From an uncultured Bacteroidales bacterium (GTDB lineage Bacteria > Bacteroidota > Bacteroidia > Bacteroidales > Paludibacteraceae): a stretch of DNA of 11,575 nt. The position numbers were made by a program, and so were the translations under genes. Of this stretch, positions 6,805-11,575 are shown piece after piece; position 1 is the stretch's first letter, and each line of letters opens with the position of its first letter. The notes below the pieces were generated by a model, which saw only the letters and a list, made by a program, of their open reading frames with translations, did not search any database and was not told the origin of the DNA. The stretch is taken from assembly GCA_937907165.1 (NCBI GenBank), contig CALCUH010000178.1:1-11575 (forward strand), written 5' to 3'.

Positions 6805-6878
6805 CTCTCCCTCTTGGACTTGAACCAAGGACCCTCTGATTAACAGTCAGATGCTCTAACCGACTGAGCTAAGGAAGA
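6805..6878 (-). tRNA. tRNA-Asn (anticodon GUU)
   Basis: The minus strand reads as a complete 74-nt cloverleaf. The acceptor stem is UCUUCCU (6878-6872) with AGGGAGA (6812-6806), plus a G discriminator at 6805. The D-arm is GCUC...GAGC, the anticodon loop is CUGUUAA with anticodon GUU (6844-6842), and the T-arm is CUUGG-UUCAAGU-CCAAG. CCA is not encoded: the next bases read CAA, so it must be added after transcription. It has its own consensus promoter upstream (6904-6935) and terminator downstream (6771-6803). Confidence 0.97.
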
Positions 6879-6903
6879 GTGTCTTTATTTCCTTTTTGCG
6901 ATG

Positions 6904-6935
6904 CAAAGATACGTCGTTTTTGCGAAGTCGCCAAA
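6904..6935 (-). promoter_or_regulatory. Consensus promoter of tRNA-Asn
   Basis: On the minus strand TTTG (6935-6932), a 20-base spacer and TATCTTTG (6911-6904) match the Bacteroidetes consensus TTTG-N19/21-TAnnTTTG exactly. Transcription would start near 6897, about 19 nt before the mature tRNA 5' end. It lies between the esterase stop (6958) and the tRNA. Confidence 0.85.
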
Positions 6936-6957
6936 TAAAAAATCGATTTTTTTCAAA

Positions 6958-8106
6958 CTAATTTTTCGCTTTTATCAGACCGTTACTTATGATAAAGGAA
7001 ACCAGTCCTTTAGCCATTTCCTGGTGGGTGGCGATGGTCGGATGGTAATCTTCTCCGTAAGGTCCTTTTTGCGGCTCCGTCTCGAAATAGTGTATGTTTT
7101 TCTTCTCTCCGCCCGCTTTTTGGATGGCGGTGAGCACATATTGGCTATAACGGGTCAGTTGGTTGGCGTGCTCTTTGTTTTCGTCGTTCACCATAGGGCC
7201 TACAGCGCAGATGATGACCGCCTCCGGGTGATAACTTTTCAGTCTATAGAGGAATGCCGTGTATTCCGTGATGAATTGGATGGAGTCTACGGCCACGTTG
7301 GTTGTGGTCTCCGCACCGAAATCATTCGTGCCGGCGTTCAATACGATGATGTCGGGCTTGTAATCCTCATGGTTCCATTCCTTGTCTGCCTTGTTGGCGA
7401 TTGTTTGGTTGTATAGCTGCGGAAGTGTGTTGTTCGTGTCTCCCTCGTAGTTTCTGCAAAGTCCTTTACCCGAATAGGCGGTGCAAACGTATTGCGCATT
7501 CAATGCGCGTGCTGTCATGGCGCCCCATGCGTAATAGTTGTTCTCGTTAAGAGGCGAGAAACCCATCTTAGGGGTCATAGACGATAGCTCGTTTCCGTAT
7601 CCGCAGGTGATGGAGTTCCCGATGAATTCCATCTTTAGGTTGGGAAGCGAATCTGGTGCGGTGAGATAGTCCGGACCGCTCTCTTCTCCCACTCTGAACC
7701 CGCAGAATCCGACTTCTCCCACACAGCTTTCTGTGAGTTTGACTAATTCCAGCGTATGTGTCTTTGTCTTATCTAGATGGGAGCCTAATAGATATTCGAA
7801 CTGGGTTCCATTCAGTGCGATTTTTTTAGGCGCTCCGTTGTCTATGATGCAATAGAATGTGTTGTGCATGCCACTCTTTGCGTCGGCGAAGTCTTTGAAT
7901 TTCGCGCAAATAGCTCCTCCTCTAAACTTTGTCCTGATGGTGACGCCTGGGTAGGAGAACGCTACATAGTTAGGGTTGCTCCTGTCGATTCTTCCCATAT
8001 AGGAAATGCAATCGCTGTTTGCATCATATGAGTTGGAAAGGCAGGCGCTGAAAATCGTGCACATGACGATAAGAAAAGCAAGATGTTTGATATTGAATTT
8101 GACCAT
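6958..8106 (-). CDS. SGNH/GDSL esterase lipoprotein, carbohydrate esterase family 2-like
   Basis: A 382-aa predicted lipoprotein that probably removes acetyl or similar ester groups from polysaccharide at the cell envelope. A hydrophobic signal ends in the lipobox FSAC (residues 19-22), so Cys22 would be lipidated. Residues about 35-140 are beta-rich (SYPGVTIRTKFRGGAICAKF ... FCGFRVGEES), as in the CE2 N-terminal jelly roll. The SGNH hydrolase domain follows: block I FIGNSITCGYGNE with nucleophile Ser165, the oxyanion-hole region YSGKG (211-215), NAGTND (257-262), and His355 in GEDYHP. The usual Asp three residues before the catalytic His is Glu352, with Asp353 beside it; some CE2 enzymes work with a Ser-His dyad. 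It starts 12 bases after the acyltransferase stop and is last in a three-gene minus-strand operon. No strong terminator lies before the tRNA promoter. Family confidence is high; substrate is unknown. Confidence 0.85.
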   Translation of the reverse strand: MVKFNIKHLAFLIVMCTIFSACLSNSYDANSDCISYMGRIDRSNPNYVAFSYPGVTIRTKFRGGAICAKFKDFADAKSGMHNTFYCIIDNGAPKKIALNGTQFEYLLGSHLDKTKTHTLELVKLTESCVGEVGFCGFRVGEESGPDYLTAPDSLPNLKMEFIGNSITCGYGNELSSMTPKMGFSPLNENNYYAWGAMTARALNAQYVCTAYSGKGLCRNYEGDTNNTLPQLYNQTIANKADKEWNHEDYKPDIIVLNAGTNDFGAETTTNVAVDSIQFITEYTAFLYRLKSYHPEAVIICAVGPMVNDENKEHANQLTRYSQYVLTAIQKAGGEKKNIHYFETEPQKGPYGEDYHPTIATHQEMAKGLVSFIISNGLIKAKN

Positions 8107-8118
8107 GCTATTGTTGTA

Positions 8119-8979
8119 TTATCCTTTGTCGTTTGGTTGGACGCTTGGCCATGGGTTCTCCGTGATGCCGGCCAATTCCACCAACTTCTTGTGGACGCGG
8201 TCGCGCATCTCGTCGACAGACTCCTTTCTCGGCAGTTCGAGGTTCGGGTAAATAGGTTCGCCGATGTTGATTGTATAGAGCGGATCGTCCTTCTTGAAGA
8301 ATTTGTAGAGCCCAGTGCGTTCCCTATATGTGATAGCCATCGGAATGATAGGCATCTGGTATTTGTAGGAGAATATGAAAGCGCCTTTTCTGAACGGACG
8401 GATGGGCTTGTAGTTGTTCCATCTGCATTCTTCCGGGAATACGTGTATCCAAGCTTTCCTTTCGTGTAGGGTGTCGAACGCTGCGTTGAATTTTTTCATG
8501 GCGCTCATGCTTTTGGGTACGGGGATTCCGCCCGCGCCTCTCATGTTGTCTCTATCTTTTGTCTGGAAATTGTCAGCCCATGCCGGATACCACATCTCGA
8601 ATTGTCCGGTTGCCTGCCATACGGCGAGAAAATCCCAACGATAGGCGTGGTTGCAGACGGTTATGGCGCCATCCTTTAAAGCTTTTTTATTCTTTTTAAT
8701 GTTCTCCAACCCCTTGAATCTGAGACCGAATATGAGGGGATTGACCCAGAAGCAGACGAAGTGTCCGCGGAATAGAGCCCACCAGTGGTTGAGCTTCCAT
8801 TTCCAAGAATTGTCCAAGTAGGGATAATTCTCGTCGATTACCTCATTGTATATGTTTTCTCCCGTGAGTTTGTGTACGAACGGGTCGTCTTCAGGGAAGG
8901 TGTCCTCAATATCGGGAACATATTCACCTTCTCTTACCTTCATCATTTTGTAACGTTTGTTTTCTAAGCAAGATCCCAT
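8119..8979 (-). CDS. PlsC-like lysophospholipid acyltransferase
   Basis: A membrane-associated glycerolipid acyltransferase that transfers an acyl group to a lysophospholipid or related acceptor. The PlsC signature blocks are present: block I NHAYRWDF with His111 and Asp116 (the HX4D catalytic pair), block II RGAGGIPVPKS (147-157), block III FPEECRW (181-187) and block IV IIPMAITY (211-218). Block III has Glu-Glu where the classic motif is FPEG. A hydrophobic stretch at about 67-86 (ALFRGHFVCFWVNPLIFGL) may contact the membrane. At 286 aa with an acidic N-terminal extension (about residues 18-52) it is somewhat longer than typical PlsC. The start at 8979 lies 36 bases after the MBL gene, and internal ATGs at 8946 and 8943 are possible starts. 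Its place between an MBL hydrolase and a lipoprotein suggests co-expression, not a shared pathway. The exact acyl acceptor cannot be told from sequence. Confidence 0.85.
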   Translation of the reverse strand: MGSCLENKRYKMMKVREGEYVPDIEDTFPEDDPFVHKLTGENIYNEVIDENYPYLDNSWKWKLNHWWALFRGHFVCFWVNPLIFGLRFKGLENIKKNKKALKDGAITVCNHAYRWDFLAVWQATGQFEMWYPAWADNFQTKDRDNMRGAGGIPVPKSMSAMKKFNAAFDTLHERKAWIHVFPEECRWNNYKPIRPFRKGAFIFSYKYQMPIIPMAITYRERTGLYKFFKKDDPLYTINIGEPIYPNLELPRKESVDEMRDRVHKKLVELAGITENPWPSVQPNDKG

Positions 8980-9015
8980 GTCTTAATTGTTTATTTCTTA
9001 GTTATAGTTAATTTT

Positions 9016-9669
9016 CTAATCTGTCATTTTGATGATTTCCACATTGTGGATTTTCTCGTATCCAAGCGTGGTGGAAGGTCCGTGTCCGCTGTAGATTTTT
9101 GTGTCGTCGGGCAGCGTGAGCAATTTCTCCTTGATGCTTTTCACTAAGGTGTCGTAATTGCCTCGGTGCATGTCCGTCCTTCCGATTCCTCCTTCGAGGA
9201 TGGTGTCCCCCACAAATGCGCAGTGTTCCTTTTCCTCATAAAAGGCGAGCCCTCCCGGTGAGTGTCCTGGTACTTGCATCACTTTCAACTCCATCTCGCC
9301 GACATTCACGACGTCTCCGTCCGCAAGGTATCCCTTCAACGGTAACGCTTCGTCATCCATCGGCATGTTAAACATGACCAAAAGGTCTTGGTAATGATTT
9401 AGAAAGGTGATGTCCTTTTTGCAAGCCTCCGCACCCACTCCGAATGTCTCTTCCACAAACCGTTGTCCGTATATGTGGTCGAAGTGCAAGTGGGTATCCA
9501 GTACCCGCTTGATGGTAATGCCGTTGCTGACAATATACTCTTTAAACAAATCCTTCTCTTCCTTGGTTTGACACCCTGGATCGATTACAATAGCCTCTTG
9601 GGATTTTTCGTCTATGAGTATATAGGTATTTACATGTAATATGTTAAATGTAAATTGTTTAATGATCAT
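9016..9669 (-). CDS. MBL-fold metallo-hydrolase, glyoxalase II-like (YcbL type)
   Basis: A 217-aa cytoplasmic metallo-beta-lactamase-fold hydrolase with a two-metal site. Ligands in order: THLHFDH (H60, H62, D64, H65), H136 in PGHSPGG, D155 in FVGDTIL and H196 in SGHGPST. GGIGRTD at 160-166 is typical of the short YcbL/glyoxalase II-like hydrolases, which lack the C-terminal glutathione-binding domain of true GloB. The likely substrate is therefore a thioester of the hydroxyacyl-thiol type, but it cannot be specified. It is first in the minus-strand operon, with a -7 box at 9713-9706 on the minus strand. It is divergent from the DUF3109 gene, and ATG 9669 is the first start after that promoter. 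The call is firm at family level. Confidence 0.9.
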   Translation of the reverse strand: MIIKQFTFNILHVNTYILIDEKSQEAIVIDPGCQTKEEKDLFKEYIVSNGITIKRVLDTHLHFDHIYGQRFVEETFGVGAEACKKDITFLNHYQDLLVMFNMPMDDEALPLKGYLADGDVVNVGEMELKVMQVPGHSPGGLAFYEEKEHCAFVGDTILEGGIGRTDMHRGNYDTLVKSIKEKLLTLPDDTKIYSGHGPSTTLGYEKIHNVEIIKMTD

Positions 9670-9691
9670 TTTCTTCTTTCTGTTTGCTCAT

Positions 9692-9704
9692 CCAGTTTAA
9701 CTGG
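9692..9704. promoter_or_regulatory. Perfect 13-bp palindrome at the MBL-gene transcription start
   Basis: CCAGTT-T-AACTGG is a perfect inverted repeat with a 1-base centre. It begins two bases past the -7 box of the minus-strand promoter and spans the predicted start point (about 9699). That is a position where a bound repressor would block transcription. No regulator gene is in the window, so operator function is inference. Confidence 0.35.
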
Positions 9705-9705
9705 G

Positions 9706-9713
9706 CAAATATA
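9706..9713 (-). promoter_or_regulatory. -7 box for the MBL-acyltransferase-esterase operon
   Basis: On the minus strand TATATTTG (9713-9706) matches TAnnTTTG exactly, giving a start near 9699 and a leader of about 30 nt to ATG 9669. I find no good TTTG at the -33 position, so the promoter may be weak or activator-dependent. Confidence 0.5.
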
Positions 9714-9749
9714 AGTTTTTTTTGTGAATTTTAGATGTTTATTGTTCCC

Positions 9750-9784
9750 TTTGGTTAGAATGTTTGTTTTTTGCGTTAATTTCG
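9750..9784 (+). promoter_or_regulatory. Possible promoter for the DUF3109-M16 pair
   Basis: TTTG at 9750-9753 and TAATTTCG at 9777-9784 (one mismatch to TAnnTTTG) are separated by 23 bases, which is longer than ideal. The position fits a start at ATG 9814 and argues against the in-frame upstream ATGs at 9724 and 9760, which would lie before or inside the promoter. Confidence 0.35.
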
Positions 9785-9813
9785 CGCTCGGTTTTTTAAC
9801 GTTGAGGCTTATG

Positions 9814-10398
9814 ATGATTCAGATTGATGACACGATTATCTCTACGGATCTCTTCGAGACGAGGTTCTGTTGTGATTTGCCTGCGTGCAAGGGAATTTGT
9901 TGCATCGAAGGCGATTCGGGTGCTCCCGTGGAGCAGGCGGAGTTGACGGAGCTGGAGAAGGTGGTGCCTATTGTGTGGGACCGCTTGTCCGACAAGTCTA
10001 AAGCTGTGATTGAACGTCAGGGTGTCGCTTATGTTGACGTGGAGGGTGATTTGGTCACCTCTATCGTGGATGGCTGTGAGTGTGTCTTCACTGAGATTGA
10101 TAAGGATGGCATGTGCAAGTGTGCTATTGAGAATGCTTATCGTGAGGGGAAGACAGATTTTTATAAACCAATCTCTTGTCATCTCTATCCGGTGAGGTTG
10201 GAAACTTTACGGAATGGTACGGTGGCGGTGAACGTGCATCGTTGGAAAGTGTGCGATTGCGCTTTCGCAAAGGGTAGGGAAGTGGATCTTCCGTTGTATG
10301 TGTTTCTGAAGGAGCCTCTGATTAGACGATTTGGCAAGGAGTGGTATGAGAAGGTGGAAATCGCTGCCGCCGAACTGAAGAAATTCGAGAATAGGTGA
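9814..10398 (+). CDS. DUF3109 family cysteine-rich protein
   Basis: A 194-aa cytoplasmic protein from ATG 9814. The frame is open further upstream, but those residues do not look like the family, whose members begin close to IQIDDTIIS. The adjacent ATG at 9811 is an equal alternative. Twelve cysteines fall in clusters: C19, C20, C25, C29, C30 (CCDLPACKGICC), C88 and C90, C101 and C103, C122 (ISCHLYPVRL), C147 and C149 (CDC). This pattern resembles the YkgJ-type group thought to bind zinc or an iron-sulfur cluster. The biochemical role of DUF3109 is not known. The stop overlaps the next start by one base (TGATG, 10396-10400), so translation is probably coupled to the M16 peptidase. Metal binding is inferred from the cysteine pattern only. 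Confidence 0.88.
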   Translation: MIQIDDTIISTDLFETRFCCDLPACKGICCIEGDSGAPVEQAELTELEKVVPIVWDRLSDKSKAVIERQGVAYVDVEGDLVTSIVDGCECVFTEIDKDGMCKCAIENAYREGKTDFYKPISCHLYPVRLETLRNGTVAVNVHRWKVCDCAFAKGREVDLPLYVFLKEPLIRRFGKEWYEKVEIAAAELKKFENR

Positions 10399-11575
10399 TG
10401 AAGGAGAATCCTATATTTTATCGGAGATTGCCTAATGGGCTTCGTATGGTCCACATGCGTGATAAATCGCCTGTGGTCTATTGCGGTTTCGCTGTGAATG
10501 TGGGCACGCGCGACGAACTGCCGGAGGAGTCTGGCATGGCTCATTTCGTCGAACATCTTCTCTTTAAAGGAACGGAGAAACGTAAGGCGTGGCATATTCT
10601 GAACCGCTTGGATTCCGTAGGCGGCGAACTGAACGCCTATACTACGAAGGAGGAGACTTTCGTCTACGCTACAGTCCTTACCTCTGATTTCGAACGGGCG
10701 ATGGAACTTTGCGCCGATGTGGTTTTCCATTCCGTGTTTCCTCAGAAGGAGATGGATAAGGAGGTAGATGTCGTTATTGATGAGATACAATCTTACAATG
10801 ATTCGCCTTCCGAGTTGATCTATGACGATTTTGAGGATATGGTTTTTTCGGGCTCTTCCATGGGGCGTAATATCTTGGGTGATAAAAAGTCGCTGAAGAG
10901 GTATAAGTCGGAGGATGTCCGCAGGTTTGTGAATCGAAACTATACCGCCGATAAGATTCTTTTCTTTTCTATCGGGAATGTGGATTTTAATAGAATAGAG
11001 AGATGGGCGGATAAATATTTTTCTGAAGTTCCTTCCCCGGCGATTGTCTCTCCGAAAAGTGAGCTTTCTGTTTATGTGCCTAAAATCAAGACTGTTAAGA
11101 AGACCACTTGCCAATCTCATGTGATGATTGGGGTTAGGGCGTTCGATTTGAGCGACGATAAGCGGTTGGCTTTCGGATTGGTGAATAATATTTTAGGTGG
11201 TCCTGGCATGAACAGCCGACTGAATCTCCTATTGAGGGAGAAAAATGGTATGGCTTATAATGTGGAATCCGTCTATACACCCTATTCCGACACGGGCATC
11301 TTCTCCGTCTATTTCGGTACGGAGGAGAAGAATCGCGTGAAATCCACTGATTTGGTATTCGCCGAACTGAAGAAATTGCGCACGGAATTGATTCCTCAAC
11401 GCAAATTGTCCCAAATGAAGAAACAGTGGATGGGACAGCTCACGATTGCACAGGAGAACCGGGAAAACTTGGTCTTGTCGCTTGGAAGAAGCTTCCTGTA
11501 TTTTGATAAATTTGAGACGTTGGCTGACGTCAACGCCCAATTGGAGATGATAACTCCTGAGGTGGTGGCCTCTGT
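10398..11575 (+). CDS. M16 family (insulinase-type) zinc metallopeptidase, 3' end outside the window
   Basis: A processing-protease-like M16 peptidase. The first 392 residues are in the window, and family members of this type are a little over 400 aa, so only a short C-terminal piece is missing. The inverted zinc motif HFVEH gives ligands H49 and H53 with catalytic E52. The third ligand is E129 in VVIDEIQ, 76 residues after H53, matching the HXXEH-X(74-76)-E pattern. GGELNAYTT (75-83) is the usual strand next to the active site. The C-terminal half has GPGMNSRLNLLLREKNGMAYNVES (268-291) with the family's R...Y pair (R280, Y287). There is no signal peptide, so a cytoplasmic location is likely. 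It is translationally coupled to DUF3109. The active-site half is complete, so it is probably active as a homodimer or with a partner; substrates are unknown. Confidence 0.93.
   Translation, partial: MKENPIFYRRLPNGLRMVHMRDKSPVVYCGFAVNVGTRDELPEESGMAHFVEHLLFKGTEKRKAWHILNRLDSVGGELNAYTTKEETFVYATVLTSDFERAMELCADVVFHSVFPQKEMDKEVDVVIDEIQSYNDSPSELIYDDFEDMVFSGSSMGRNILGDKKSLKRYKSEDVRRFVNRNYTADKILFFSIGNVDFNRIERWADKYFSEVPSPAIVSPKSELSVYVPKIKTVKKTTCQSHVMIGVRAFDLSDDKRLAFGLVNNILGGPGMNSRLNLLLREKNGMAYNVESVYTPYSDTGIFSVYFGTEEKNRVKSTDLVFAELKKLRTELIPQRKLSQMKKQWMGQLTIAQENRENLVLSLGRSFLYFDKFETLADVNAQLEMITPEVVAS

Noticed and set aside
6931..6957. AAAAAATCGATTTTTT near-palindrome after the esterase stop as a terminator
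   Set aside because: An A/T-only stem with essentially no loop would be unstable; it also overlaps the -33 region of the tRNA promoter.
6901..7416. Plus-strand open frame of 171 codons
   Set aside because: It is antisense to the esterase gene, whose lipobox and SGNH motifs are all in the opposite strand, and its beginning overlaps the tRNA promoter.
9724..9813. 30-residue N-terminal extension of the DUF3109 protein
   Set aside because: The family begins near IQIDDTI, and the extension would include the likely promoter region.
10185..11120. Minus-strand open frame of 311 codons
   Set aside because: It overlaps the M16 peptidase on the other strand, which has clear zinc motifs; its own translation shows no domain-like pattern.
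1..11575. CRISPR array, insertion sequence or transposase
   Set aside because: No regularly spaced direct repeats, terminal inverted repeats or transposase-like reading frame were seen.

Overview
The window looks like chromosomal DNA from a member of the order Bacteroidales (phylum Bacteroidota). The promoters follow the Bacteroides pattern TTTG-N19/20-TAnnTTTG. One protein ends in a type IX secretion (T9SS) sorting domain, an exported lipoprotein is present, and several proteins are typical of the phylum (DUF3109, a DUF4353/Cthe_2159-type beta-helix, a bacterial SNF2 helicase). Genus cannot be fixed from this sequence.

Layout. (1) 1-1015 is visibly AT-rich. Positions 1-166 show no gene. A near-consensus promoter (167-196) precedes two small multi-spanning membrane proteins of unknown function (231-500, 508-975). 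(2) 1016-3139 is a SNF2-type helicase with an intact ATPase core but little of the N-terminal region normal for the family. It abuts the AT-rich block, and the junction has an out-of-frame signal-peptide-like start. (3) 3140-3467 is intergenic. It holds a promoter, a 13-bp hairpin and a strong terminator that together outline an unannotated RNA of about 110 nt. (4) 3468-5842 is a translationally coupled pair of exported proteins: a short protein with a T9SS C-terminal domain, and a 632-aa beta-helix protein without one. Both carry the same kind of small N-terminal domain. (5) 5909-6436 is a Vsr-type mismatch endonuclease without a neighbouring cytosine methylase, starting just after a terminator hairpin. 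(6) 6472-6765 is a broken small membrane-protein ORF. It is followed by tRNA-Asn(GUU) on the minus strand (6805-6878) with its own promoter and terminator. (7) 9669-6958 on the minus strand is a probable three-gene operon: MBL-fold hydrolase, PlsC-like acyltransferase, CE2/SGNH esterase lipoprotein. (8) Divergent from it on the plus strand, a Cys-rich DUF3109 protein (9814-10398) overlaps the start of an M16 zinc peptidase (10398 to the window end, truncated by the window).

How the genes relate. The T9SS/beta-helix pair and the esterase lipoprotein suggest surface interaction with polysaccharide; this is inferred from families. The MBL, acyltransferase, DUF3109 and M16 genes look like ordinary core-genome content. 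The features most worth a second look are the RNA at 3247-3359, the split sorting-domain/beta-helix pair, the helicase junction, and the solitary Vsr with Asn in place of a catalytic-site His.
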